Shown here: in pieces, positions 15,703-24,903 of the stretch | Position numbering within the stretch: position 1 is the first letter of the stretch | Layout: each line of letters opens with the position of its first letter | Assembly: GCA_017459445.1 (NCBI GenBank) | Contig: JAFUDJ010000024.1 | Location: 1 to 54,916, forward strand | Origin: Prevotella sp. | Lineage (GTDB): Bacteria > Bacteroidota > Bacteroidia > Bacteroidales > Bacteroidaceae | Direction of reading: 5' to 3' | Length of the DNA: 54,916 bases | Notes under the pieces: model-generated | Databases searched by the model: none | What the model was told of the DNA's origin: nothing | What the model saw: only the letters and a program-made list of their open reading frames with translations | Program-made: the position numbers and the translations under genes

Positions 15703-16820
15703 TTCTTCACTTTCTGATAATAACGCAGGGGCGGCAGATTTGTTATGTCAGGATGCAGCATCTGGATGAAATCGCCCAGAAGATAGTCAGGCCGGAACGG
15801 CGACTCCTCATAGAACAGCGACAGCTCTACGTTGCAACCATAGGCCTCCTGCTGCCGGAAGGCACGGAACCGGTTGTAGCCGTGGTGCTCGGCCAACAGC
15901 TCGTCATAACTGATGGCATGGTCGCTGCTATAGCGGAACAGCCATACGTCACACTCCCCTGCCCGCTCCAGGACGCTTTCAAAGGGCAGCGACACCGAGC
16001 CGCTGTGCTCGTCGGAAGCCCACGGATAGCGGCATCCGGCATCGGCCAGCATACAGCCGATGGTGCTCTTTCCGCCCGGCACATACCACACGCTGCCCGT
16101 CACCTTGTCCAGCATGACCGAACGGCTGACGCGCGACGTGGCAGCCACCTTGCAGAGTGCCTGATAGCTGCTGTCGACAACGGCAAAGAGGCTGTCGGCC
16201 TCGCGCTCGCAGCCAAACAGCATGCCGTAGAAGCGCATCCATTCCGCCCGTGCCAGAGGCGTAGGCTCCATGTACTCCGCACACTCGATGATAGGGATGT
16301 CAATCTCCTCCACCTTCCCGTAGCCGCCCGAATTCTCAAAGGGCGACAGGAACAGGGCGTCAGGATGCTGGTCGATAATCTTCTCTATGTTGGGAGCCAT
16401 GCCGTCGCCACAATCCATGATGCGCCCCGCCTTCACCTGCTCGTGAACGTAGGGCACCTTGATGTACTTCAAGTCAGCCACACCGGCAATGTGTTGCTCC
16501 TGATGAAGCATCTGCAGCAAGGCACAATGGACGGTGGTAAATACCACCGAGCGCCGCAAAGGCACATGCACTACAGTGCCCGCAGGCATGCCGTCAGGCG
16601 TCTCACCGCGCGGCACCAGCAAGTAGCGATGCAGCACCTTGCCCGTCTTCCACGGGTTAGCCAGCGTCACCTCCGTATATCCACCGTACCGTACCACGGT
16701 AATACGCTTGGCGTAGCGGAACCTCACGGTGTCGCCCTGCTCCTGCTGGCGGGCCGTCTGCCTGCCACATGACGACAGCCATACGACGACCGTGAGAAGT
16801 AAGAAAAGACTCTTCTTCAT
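15699..16820 (-). CDS. BtuF-like substrate-binding lipoprotein of an ABC importer
   Basis: The 373-residue protein has a lipoprotein signal (VVVWLSSCGRQ, lipid on Cys18) and a class III periplasmic-binding-protein fold. Landmarks are the early RITVVRYGGYTEV, a BtuF/FhuD-like IAGVADLKYIK and NIEKIIDQHPDALF, and the C-terminal FRPDYLLGDFIQMLHPD. It would deliver ligand to the permease encoded just downstream. It is divergent from the cobalamin-riboswitch operon, which starts 86 bases away, suggesting a B12 role. It has its own promoter and no riboswitch in its leader of about 20 nt. Confidence 0.85.
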   Translation of the reverse strand: MKKSLFLLLTVVVWLSSCGRQTARQQEQGDTVRFRYAKRITVVRYGGYTEVTLANPWKTGKVLHRYLLVPRGETPDGMPAGTVVHVPLRRSVVFTTVHCALLQMLHQEQHIAGVADLKYIKVPYVHEQVKAGRIMDCGDGMAPNIEKIIDQHPDALFLSPFENSGGYGKVEEIDIPIIECAEYMEPTPLARAEWMRFYGMLFGCEREADSLFAVVDSSYQALCKVAATSRVSRSVMLDKVTGSVWYVPGGKSTIGCMLADAGCRYPWASDEHSGSVSLPFESVLERAGECDVWLFRYSSDHAISYDELLAEHHGYNRFRAFRQQEAYGCNVELSLFYEESPFRPDYLLGDFIQMLHPDITNLPPLRYYQKVKK

Positions 16821-16844
16821 ACCCTTCTATGTTGCTTTTAACTG

Positions 16845-16853
16845 CAAAGGTAC
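16845..16853 (-). promoter_or_regulatory. -7 element of the btuF/btuC-like operon
   Basis: TACCTTTGC on the minus strand, 24 bases before the ATG at 16820. Confidence 0.55.
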
Positions 16854-16905
16854 GATTTTTTTGAAAAATTCCCAAGGATTTATCTGTTATTCCGTTTTTT
16901 TTGAC

Positions 16906-16914
16906 TACTTTTGC
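16906..16914 (+). promoter_or_regulatory. -7 element of the riboswitch-led operon
   Basis: TACTTTTGC immediately before the cobalamin aptamer. The -33 region is AT-rich without a clear TTTG. Confidence 0.6.
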
Positions 16915-16915
16915 A

Positions 16916-17125
16916 CGCGCAATTGGTTCCTTCGAAAGAAGGATTAAAAGGGAATGGGGTGAGAATCCCCAACTGTCCCGCAGCTGTGAACCGCCGTATC
17001 GGCAACGAACAACATGTCACTGATATTATTGGGAAGACGTTCGTTAAGGCCTGGCGGCAAGTCAGAAGACCTGCCTTTTGCATAATAGTCTTTCAATGCC
17101 TCTGGGGTTAGGCCGGTAGAGACGA
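16916..17125 (+). promoter_or_regulatory. Cobalamin riboswitch controlling the surface-protein/receptor operon
   Basis: The aptamer shows GGGAATGGGGTGAGAATCCC, then ACTGTCCCGCAGCTGTGAAC, and ends in the B12 box AGTCAGAAGACCTGCC (17061-17076). A module GCCTCTGGGGTTAGGCCG at 17099-17116 is repeated exactly in the second aptamer of this window and is probably part of the expression platform. From family knowledge, adenosyl- or other cobalamin binding shuts off expression. It precedes the 2105-codon gene by about 150 bases. Confidence 0.95.
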
Positions 17126-17266
17126 CACCTTATTAATATATAATAATGGAGTAATGGGATGGTCAAGTCTCAAGACTTTGTGGTATGTTATCTGTCATGC
17201 AGAGTGGAAATGCCTTCACTCTCCCCTCTTCCGTTTATCAACATTTACACTAACAAATAATTATTC
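17126..17266 (+). other. Leader between riboswitch and first gene, with two small hairpins
   Basis: AAGTCT-CA-AGACTT (17165-17178) and AGAGTG...CACTCT (17201-17222) can form hairpins. They may belong to the regulatory platform or act as mRNA-stability elements. No small gene is seen. Confidence 0.4.
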
Positions 17267-20200
17267 ATGCTTATGAAACAAAGATTTTATCAAGCGTTGC
17301 TGTTGCTCATCGCACTGCTGGCCCTGCCGAAGACGGCGTGGGCTGACCGTGAGGTGAACCAATTGCAATTCGGAAAACAAACCATCACGGTTGCTTCCGA
17401 CGAAGTGATTACGTTTTACGACTTTAAAGGAAGTAGCGACATTTCGAGTTCCAGCTCCAACAATTCGCACTCCCTCACCGTCTTCCAACCAGCAGAAGTG
17501 GGGAAGTCTGTACAAATCTCATTTGAGGAGATTGACATTTATCCTGACGGGACTAGCTACCCTGCCTACATGAGTGTCTACAGCGGCAATCCCGATGCCG
17601 ATGACTCTTTCACTTGGGCAACGACAACCGGTGGCGTTACGACAAGCACAACATTGCCTACCGGTGACATTCTCAAGACAATGGGCGGTTCAGACAAGAC
17701 ACGCTACACGTCAACCAATGAGACGTTTGTCTCAGCATCGGCTGACGGAAGCATGGCGGTAGGCTTCATCTACAAATACGCAAGCACTTGTAAGGGTTGG
17801 AAGGCCACCGTCAAGACGGTGACTCTTGAGAACATGACCATCACGGGTGCCGGCAGCAACTACGACGGCATCGGCGGCACACTCGCCACGAAGCAGAACG
17901 TGGCCCTGGCCAATGCCTACGTCACGGCAGAAGGCGTGATGAACCCAGACAATGTGACGGGTATCTACTTCACCATGACTAAGAACGAGGGCGTGGTAGA
18001 CGCCACAGCCCTGAAACTTTATAAGGGTGACAAGCAGGTGTCGGCAACGGTTGAAGCCGATGGCACGGGCTATAAGTTCGTGCTCAACGAGGCCCCTGCC
18101 GACGGCACCACCACCTTCACCATCAAGGGCGACATCCTCGGCACGGCTACCGTGGGCGCCAAGGTGCAGGTAGACATAACGAAGGTGACCACGGCTGCCA
18201 AGACCGACGGCGTCACGCCCTTTACCGCTGGCACCAGTGTTGTGATTGAGAATCCCGCACTGGTCATCATGAGCGCAACATCGCAGACCATTACCATGGG
18301 CGAGACTCCGCTGCAGTTCTACGACGAAGGTGGTAAGGACGGCGGCATCAAGGCCAATACCAACGGACAGGTAACGTTCCTTTCTGGTGTGGCAGGAAAG
18401 AAGGTGATGGTCGACTTCACCGTCAACCAGATTTGGAACGGCTCACTTTATAATCAGGAACTGCGCATCTACAACGGCACAGAGGTTAATGCTGCCAAAC
18501 TCATCAAGACTTTGCAACAAGGCGAGACAGGCATTGTGCGCTCCACCGCCGACGACGGTTCACTGACCATAGTGCTCTATAGCAATGCCAGCAGTACGAC
18601 AGACGCCGATGGCTTCGAGGCCACCGTCAGCCTCTTCACTCCCCAGCCCATGGACTTTGCAGGCATCACTACTACCGTCGCTTCTACGGAGACGTTAGCC
18701 GCCGGTGATGCAGAACAGGACTTGCTCACCATCATCGTAAAGGCCCTGAACACGGAGCCTGCCATGCAGGTGACGAAGATGACCTTCACCGCAGGCGAGA
18801 CAGCCGCCCTCATCGACAAAGCCGCCCTCTACTTCGGCACGACAAAGGTGGGTGAAACTGTGGTCGAAGGTTCTGCCTTCGACATTACCCTCACCGCTCC
18901 GCAGGCACTCGTCGAGGGTGACAACGTCTTCACCCTGAAGTACGACATCAGCGACGAGGCCCTGAACGACCAGACCGTCAAGGCACAGGCAGTCAGCGTC
19001 ACCGCTCTGGTGAACGGTTCAGCCAAGACCGAGAGTGTGTCCGATGGTTCCGTCATCGGCACCCGCACCGTAAAGAACATCGTTCTCTCACAGGCCAGTC
19101 AAGGCACGGTGACAAAGACCGTCAACAACTCAATAGCCTTCGAGACCAAGACCACCAGCAGCTACAGCAGCTACTGCGAGGCTGGTACCGACGACCGTAT
19201 CAATGTCTTCGTGCCCAAGCACGATGGCATGGTATGCCAGATAGACTTCTCTGAGTTCAATGTGCAGTATAGCTCCAGCAACTACGGCACGAAGTCAACC
19301 TTTAAGATTTACGCCGGACAGAGCACCAGCGGCACACTGCTGTGGGAACTCAACGACAACAGTCAGGAGTCTGTAGGTCCTGGCCAAATCATTCGTTCCA
19401 CAGCTGCCGATGGTTCGCTGACCATTGTATTCAATCCCAAGACTAGCTACAGCTACTACTACAAAGGCTTCAAGACCACCGTCAGCGAGTACCTGTCGAA
19501 AGACATGGAGGTAACCGCTGTTGAGGCTACACAGACAACAACTGCCGATGCCTCTATCGGTGCTACCGGCCAGGAGCTGCTTACCGTCAAGGTTGTGGCA
19601 GAGGGCAACCTGAATGCGCTCTCGCTCAGTGGCATGAAGCTGAACATGAAAGGTACCGAGGCTAACCTGACCAAGGTCAGCGTCTGGCAGAATGACACCA
19701 AGCTCGGCGAGGCCGCTGCCGTTGCCGATGTCACCGTCAATTTCGACGAGGCCGTCACCCTCACCGAGGGCGACAACACGTTTGTCGTAAAGGCTGACGT
19801 CAGCGAGAATGCCGCAGAGAACCAGGCCATCGACGCCAAGGTTGTTAGTGTGCACGTCGGTTCTGCCGACGTGGCCGCCACCGCTGGCGACCCCGAAGGC
19901 ATCCGCACACTGAAGAACCAGATACTGATGACCGCTGGCAACCACGGCACACTCAATCTCGGACTTGGCAAGACCGTAGCCATCTACGATGACGGCGGTG
20001 CTGAAAGCGACGGCGCCGACGGCGTAAATGCTACCGTAACACTGGCTTCCACAGGCGAAGCCGACTGCATCAAGCTAACTAATAATGGCATCTCGTTTGC
20101 ATACACCGCACATCTTTATATATATAAGGGCAGCGAAGTGAACGACGACAACCTCATTGTTGACCTGACCGGCAGCTCGGCCAAGTTCGACCCCATCATC

Positions 20201-23200
20201 ACCGACGCTGCCTTCGACGGCGGCAAGCTCACCATCAAATACGTGGGTGCCGGCAGCTACACGAAGCCCAACTTCGCCATCACGGCCGAGGGCTACAAGA
20301 AGACCGACGTGGCCGTGACCTCTGTAACTACCGAGGACATCAGCGTCAGCGAGGTGCTGAAGGGTCAGACCGATGTGAAGATGCTGAAGATTATGGTTGA
20401 GGCCAAGGGCGAGCTGACCCCTGCCACCATCAACGCCTTCAACATCACCGGCACCGACGGCGAGGCCGTGGACGCTTACCATATCTACCAGACGGGTACC
20501 ACGACTACTTTCTCCGCCAACGAGGCCTTCAGCGATTCATACGAAATCACACAGAGCGGCACCTATTACTTCTGGCTGACCTACGACGTGAAGACCACCG
20601 CCGAGGTAGGCCAGACGGCTACTGCCACCCTGACAAGCACTGTGGTCAACGGTTCTGCCATTGACGTCACCACTCCCGCCACCGCCACCATCACCGTGGC
20701 CAACGGTAAGAGCGGCACTTACACCGTGGGTGAAGGCGGCGACTATGCCACCATCCAAGGCGCTATTGACGACTTCGGCACGCTGGGCATGGAAGGCCCC
20801 GTCACGCTGAAAATCAAGGCCGGCGAATATGCCGAGAAGGTGCGCATCCCCTACATCAAGGGCATGGGCAGCGTGAACACGCTTACCGTCGAGAGTGAGA
20901 GCGGACAGCGCGACGTGAAGATTTACCATAACAACTACTCCACCGCTGGCTACAGCGACGACCAGCACAAGAAGGACTACGGTGTGGTGACACTCTATCA
21001 GGCTAACTACGTGACGCTGAAGAACCTCGAAGTCACTACCACCGACCTCAACTACAAGGCCGTGGTGATGATTAAGGACGAGAGCCGTCATGCCACCATC
21101 GACAACTGCTACCTGCATACAGATATCTATGCCTCCACTTCCGGCGACGGTCCTGCCCTCGTAGGCCATACCATCATCGACGAGGAGAACAAGAACAACG
21201 ACTACCTCACCGTAAAGAACTGTCTGCTTGAAGGCGGTAAGTACGGCGTGTATATGGGTGGTACCAGCACTGTTGCTCTCCCGAAAGAAGTCGGCGGTAT
21301 CATTGAGGGCAACACCTTCAAGAACAACGGGCGCTTCATGCTGTATTCCTACGACGAGTTGGGTGCCAAGATTCGCAACAACACCTTCATCATTGATAAT
21401 GCTGATGTGAAGATGAGCAATGGCGTCATCGACATCAATGTGCGCGATGAATATGCCGAGACTACAGAGATAACAGGCAACATCTTCAACCTGAATTCTT
21501 CCAACACCCTCGCAGCCATCTACGTCCGTCAGATGGAGGCAACGACCGATGCTCCCGCCATCATAGCCAACAACGTCGTCAACTTGGCTTCTGCCAATGC
21601 CAGCTGCAGTGCGCTGAAGTTCAGTGGCGGTAAGATAAAGAATACCAATATCGCCCACAACACACTCCGCATGACGGGCACCAACGGCGGAGCCACATTC
21701 TGGCCCTCTTCTGCATTGAGCGACGGCTACGGCAACGTGAACGTGGTGAACAACATCATCCAGAATGAGACCAGCGGCTATGCCGTGAACCTCTATAACG
21801 ACGGCAACCTGGGAACGGAAAAATTCAACTTCCAGAACAACGTGATGTACACCGCCGGCACAACCTTCTTCCGTGCCGCCTCTTCCACCACTGGCAACTT
21901 CGCCACCTTCGTGGAAAAGACGGGTGCAACGGGCTGCATCAATAAGCAGGTGACCTTCTACGAGGGCACATGCGAGCCTAACGGCACCCTCGACGGCGAC
22001 CTGCTCACGGCACAGAGTCTGAGCTACGTCACCACCGACATCATCGGCAAGGAGCGTCCCGCCACGGGCATCTCCATTGGTGCCTACGAGTACGATGCAA
22101 CAGCTGTGGCTCCCACGATGGCCGAGGGCTATCCGAAGGTAAGCGGTATCACGCATGAGGGCGCTGTCATCAGCCTGAAGTCTGACGTAGCTGCCACGGC
22201 CTATGTAATGACCTGCCTGACTGCGGACATCGAAGACGAAGTGACAGCAGAGGAGATTATCACTGACGGAAAGACCGTAAGCCTCCAGGCAAACTCTGAG
22301 GCTACCGTAACCATCACCGAACGCGCGCCCGAGAACGAATACACCGTGTATATCGTAATGAAGAGCGTAAAGGGACTGACCAGCGAGGTCTACAGCACCA
22401 CCTTCACCACTCAGGAACTGCCTACCAATGCCCCGACCATTGACTTGAGCGCTGACGGTAACACCCTGACGCTACTGCTCGCAGAGGGTAAGGCTCCCTA
22501 CCAGCTCACTTGGAAGCAGGCCGACGGCACGGTGCTGAAGGAAGAGACGCTCACTGAGCTGCCCAGTGAGCCGCTGACCTTAGCGGTCACGCCTACCGTT
22601 ACGACCGACTACATCGTCATTCTGAAGGACAAGCAGGCCCGCGAGGCTACAGCCTCTGTGCGTATCGTGGCTGGCGAGGTAGGTCTGATGGCCGACTTCG
22701 AGACCCACTACCCGCTGACCGACGACGGCTACTGGTGCGGTCCCGGCCTCGTTCATGCCATCGGCGACAACTGGGGCGAGGATGAGCTGCAAGGTACATT
22801 CACCAGCGGCGGTTTCTCTTTCACCAACAACTACACGCCGGAATACAAGTCGTGGACAGGCTTCTCCGTGAGCAACAGCACCTCGACAGAGTTTGAGAGC
22901 TACGTTCTCGGCCAGTACCACAACGCTGTGGGCGGCGGCTATGGCTCTGAGACCTTTGCCATCAGCTTCGACAACACGATGGTGGAGGTGCTTGGCACCG
23001 CCGACGGCACGCAGCTGCGCGGCTTCTACATCACCAACTCTGCCTACAACGTCGACTACTATGAGAATGGCGACGCGTTCAACGAGGGCGTTACCGGTGG
23101 CGACGGCCAGCCCGTTGCCAAGGGTGAAGGCTTCCGCACAGGTGACTGGTGCTACGTACACATCGAAGGCTTCGACAAGGACGACCACCAAACCAATGAG

Positions 23201-23584
23201 ATTAAGGTCTATCTGGCCGACTATCGCTCTGCCAACGACGCCGAACACTTCTACCTGAAGGATTGGCAGTGGGTAGACCTCTCGTCGCTGGGCACCGTCA
23301 AGAAGGTGAAGTTCAGCGTCCAGGGCTCGCGTGGCAACACATACGGTCAGGTGGTTCCCCTCTACTTCTGCCTCGACAACTTCAACGGCTTTGCCCCGCT
23401 TGCTGGCGATGTGAATGGCGACGGCGAAGTGAACGTCACCGATGTCAGTCTGACGCGCAGCTTCATCCTGGGCAACACGCCTGCCACGTTCATCAAGAAG
23501 CAGGCCGACATGAACGGCGACGGCGAGGTGAACGTCACCGACCTGTCGAAGATTAAAAACATCATCCTTGGTAACAACGAATGA
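17267..23584 (+). CDS. Giant multidomain secreted protein with DUF4465 and C-terminal dockerin
   Basis: The 2105-residue protein has a signal peptide (ending near TAWA; the start may be ATG 17267 or ATG 17273). Four CUB-like modules (about 30-185, 334-457, 606-743, 887-1010), each with an 'I(V)RSTADDGSLTIV'-type core, alternate with four beta modules resembling the N-terminal domain of BNR-repeat sialidases (about 186-330, 458-600, 744-880, 1011-1145; 'DNTFVVKADVSE'). Then follow a right-handed beta-helix (1150-1605; GGDYATIQGAIDDFG, many NNTF/NCYL turns), FN3/PKD-like modules (1610-1803), a DUF4465 domain (1805-2040) and two dockerin repeats DxNGDGEVNVTD (2046-2105). It is first in the B12-riboswitch operon. 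No enzyme active site was recognised; it may be an adhesin, a glycan-binding protein or a corrinoid-capture scaffold. Confidence 0.85.
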   Translation: MLMKQRFYQALLLLIALLALPKTAWADREVNQLQFGKQTITVASDEVITFYDFKGSSDISSSSSNNSHSLTVFQPAEVGKSVQISFEEIDIYPDGTSYPAYMSVYSGNPDADDSFTWATTTGGVTTSTTLPTGDILKTMGGSDKTRYTSTNETFVSASADGSMAVGFIYKYASTCKGWKATVKTVTLENMTITGAGSNYDGIGGTLATKQNVALANAYVTAEGVMNPDNVTGIYFTMTKNEGVVDATALKLYKGDKQVSATVEADGTGYKFVLNEAPADGTTTFTIKGDILGTATVGAKVQVDITKVTTAAKTDGVTPFTAGTSVVIENPALVIMSATSQTITMGETPLQFYDEGGKDGGIKANTNGQVTFLSGVAGKKVMVDFTVNQIWNGSLYNQELRIYNGTEVNAAKLIKTLQQGETGIVRSTADDGSLTIVLYSNASSTTDADGFEATVSLFTPQPMDFAGITTTVASTETLAAGDAEQDLLTIIVKALNTEPAMQVTKMTFTAGETAALIDKAALYFGTTKVGETVVEGSAFDITLTAPQALVEGDNVFTLKYDISDEALNDQTVKAQAVSVTALVNGSAKTESVSDGSVIGTRTVKNIVLSQASQGTVTKTVNNSIAFETKTTSSYSSYCEAGTDDRINVFVPKHDGMVCQIDFSEFNVQYSSSNYGTKSTFKIYAGQSTSGTLLWELNDNSQESVGPGQIIRSTAADGSLTIVFNPKTSYSYYYKGFKTTVSEYLSKDMEVTAVEATQTTTADASIGATGQELLTVKVVAEGNLNALSLSGMKLNMKGTEANLTKVSVWQNDTKLGEAAAVADVTVNFDEAVTLTEGDNTFVVKADVSENAAENQAIDAKVVSVHVGSADVAATAGDPEGIRTLKNQILMTAGNHGTLNLGLGKTVAIYDDGGAESDGADGVNATVTLASTGEADCIKLTNNGISFAYTAHLYIYKGSEVNDDNLIVDLTGSSAKFDPIITDAAFDGGKLTIKYVGAGSYTKPNFAITAEGYKKTDVAVTSVTTEDISVSEVLKGQTDVKMLKIMVEAKGELTPATINAFNITGTDGEAVDAYHIYQTGTTTTFSANEAFSDSYEITQSGTYYFWLTYDVKTTAEVGQTATATLTSTVVNGSAIDVTTPATATITVANGKSGTYTVGEGGDYATIQGAIDDFGTLGMEGPVTLKIKAGEYAEKVRIPYIKGMGSVNTLTVESESGQRDVKIYHNNYSTAGYSDDQHKKDYGVVTLYQANYVTLKNLEVTTTDLNYKAVVMIKDESRHATIDNCYLHTDIYASTSGDGPALVGHTIIDEENKNNDYLTVKNCLLEGGKYGVYMGGTSTVALPKEVGGIIEGNTFKNNGRFMLYSYDELGAKIRNNTFIIDNADVKMSNGVIDINVRDEYAETTEITGNIFNLNSSNTLAAIYVRQMEATTDAPAIIANNVVNLASANASCSALKFSGGKIKNTNIAHNTLRMTGTNGGATFWPSSALSDGYGNVNVVNNIIQNETSGYAVNLYNDGNLGTEKFNFQNNVMYTAGTTFFRAASSTTGNFATFVEKTGATGCINKQVTFYEGTCEPNGTLDGDLLTAQSLSYVTTDIIGKERPATGISIGAYEYDATAVAPTMAEGYPKVSGITHEGAVISLKSDVAATAYVMTCLTADIEDEVTAEEIITDGKTVSLQANSEATVTITERAPENEYTVYIVMKSVKGLTSEVYSTTFTTQELPTNAPTIDLSADGNTLTLLLAEGKAPYQLTWKQADGTVLKEETLTELPSEPLTLAVTPTVTTDYIVILKDKQAREATASVRIVAGEVGLMADFETHYPLTDDGYWCGPGLVHAIGDNWGEDELQGTFTSGGFSFTNNYTPEYKSWTGFSVSNSTSTEFESYVLGQYHNAVGGGYGSETFAISFDNTMVEVLGTADGTQLRGFYITNSAYNVDYYENGDAFNEGVTGGDGQPVAKGEGFRTGDWCYVHIEGFDKDDHQTNEIKVYLADYRSANDAEHFYLKDWQWVDLSSLGTVKKVKFSVQGSRGNTYGQVVPLYFCLDNFNGFAPLAGDVNGDGEVNVTDVSLTRSFILGNTPATFIKKQADMNGDGEVNVTDLSKIKNIILGNNE

Positions 23585-23637
23585 TTTTCTTCCGACAACG
23601 AATTGAACGAATCAAACGAATAATCCAATAACGAATT

Positions 23638-24672
23638 ATGAAACAGAATATATTGAGAAATCTGCTTGTTGCTGCCTCCTTGGCAGCAACGGGCAGTGCC
23701 TTGGCCGACAGCTTTACCGTCGAGCCATTCACCATTGCCGCAGGCGAAGAGAAAGTCGTGACGCTCCATCTTGACGGAACGCGCAAGTACATCGGCTTCC
23801 AAGTGGATGTCTATTTGCCGGAAGGCGTCAGCATCAAGGAAGATGCTGATGGCCTATACCTTGATGTCGTGGCTGCCATGACTAACAACAGAAACGGCCA
23901 TACAGCCGAAGGCAACCTCAACGGTGACCACTACACCATTATAGTAGACCACCCACGTAATGGCGAGTTCCAAAGCGCGAGCGGCGATGTACTTGACATG
24001 ACCCTCGTGGCTTCCGACCAGATAAGCACGGGCCGACAGCAGATAGTGCTGAAACGCCAGATACTCAACGACGCAGCCATCAACGAATACCGGTTCGACG
24101 ATGCTGAGTTGCCTTTCGATACGGAGATTGACGTAACGGTCAGCGACCTTGGCTACGCCACGTTCAGCTGGCCGCGCGACCTCGACTTCACCAATGCCGG
24201 TGTTCAGGCTTTCATTGCCACCGAGGCCAACGACAATCTGCTGCTGCAACCCGTGGAGAAGGTACCTGCCGGCACGGGCATCGTGCTGAAAGGCGATGCC
24301 GGAACGTATAACCCGCAGACCATCGACGAGGCTACCGACGACGTGAGCGGCAACCTGCTGACCGGCACCGCCTCAGCCAGCTATACCGTCGAGGGCACCA
24401 ACACCTACGTGCTCTCCAAGAACAGCGACGACACCCCCGGTTTCCGCCGTGCTGCCGAAGGTCTTGAGATAGCCAAGTACAAGGCATACCTGACACTCAC
24501 CGACGGTCTGGCCCGCTCGTTCTTCGGCTTTGCCGACAACACCACCACGGGCATCACCTACACGCAGCGCTCCGCAGGCGACGCCCAAGTCTTCGACCTC
24601 TCCGGCCGCCGTGTACAGCAGCCTGGCCGTGGCCTCTATATTATGGACGGCAAGGTAGTAGTAGTAAAATAA
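23638..24672 (+). CDS. Secreted protein with N-terminal cohesin-like domain and T9SS-type C-terminal tail
   Basis: The 344-residue protein has a signal peptide (VAASLAATGSALA). Residues about 24-165 have the cohesin/CBM-fold pattern common in Bacteroidales secreted proteins: FTIAAGEEKVVTLHLDG, GFQVDVYLPEGVSI, then SGDVLDMTLVASD. A middle beta domain (170-300; DLGYATFSWPRDLDFTNAGV) follows, and the tail DLSGRRVQQPGRGLYIMDGK resembles type IX secretion C-terminal signals. It directly follows the dockerin-bearing gene (53-base gap), so a cohesin-dockerin contact between the two products is an attractive inference. Alternatively it is a carbohydrate-binding protein unrelated to the dockerin. Confidence 0.75.
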   Translation: MKQNILRNLLVAASLAATGSALADSFTVEPFTIAAGEEKVVTLHLDGTRKYIGFQVDVYLPEGVSIKEDADGLYLDVVAAMTNNRNGHTAEGNLNGDHYTIIVDHPRNGEFQSASGDVLDMTLVASDQISTGRQQIVLKRQILNDAAINEYRFDDAELPFDTEIDVTVSDLGYATFSWPRDLDFTNAGVQAFIATEANDNLLLQPVEKVPAGTGIVLKGDAGTYNPQTIDEATDDVSGNLLTGTASASYTVEGTNTYVLSKNSDDTPGFRRAAEGLEIAKYKAYLTLTDGLARSFFGFADNTTTGITYTQRSAGDAQVFDLSGRRVQQPGRGLYIMDGKVVVVK

Positions 24673-24696
24673 ACACTTAGAAAACCCGTTATTATT

Positions 24697-24894
24697 ATGA
24701 CAAAGAAGAAATATAACAAGCCCCAGACAGCAGTCGTCGACATCCATGCCGACGTCCTGCTGCTGGGAACAAGCACCGAATCTCTTCCTATCGACAGGAG
24801 TGGCAACCCTGTAACCGACCCTGATGGAGTCTATTCCCGCCGATATTCCAACACCTGGGACGAAGAGGAGGAAGAAGAGGAAGAACAATTTTAA
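24697..24894 (+). CDS. Small acidic peptide with poly-Glu tail
   Basis: The 65-codon gene (MTKKKYNKPQTAVVDIHADV...) lies between the cohesin-like gene (24 bases) and the TonB-receptor gene (9 bases). The product has a basic N-terminus, a hydrophobic patch VLLLGTS, a Pro/Asp/Gly segment (GNPVTDPDGVYSRRYSNTW) and the end DEEEEEEEEQF. There is no signal peptide. I recall similar short 'KxYxxPxxxVV...LL...WDDEE' peptides next to secreted-protein genes in Prevotella and Bacteroides, without known function. It could be an unprocessed leader-core peptide, a chaperone-like partner or a regulator. Placement in a tight operon and good codon use support expression. Confidence 0.75.
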   Translation: MTKKKYNKPQTAVVDIHADVLLLGTSTESLPIDRSGNPVTDPDGVYSRRYSNTWDEEEEEEEEQF

Positions 24895-24903
24895 GTTACA
24901 ACA

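Noticed and set aside
20537-22156. 539-codon minus-strand frame opposite the giant surface gene
   Set aside because: Antisense shadow over the beta-helix region; no family resemblance, start context or promoter.
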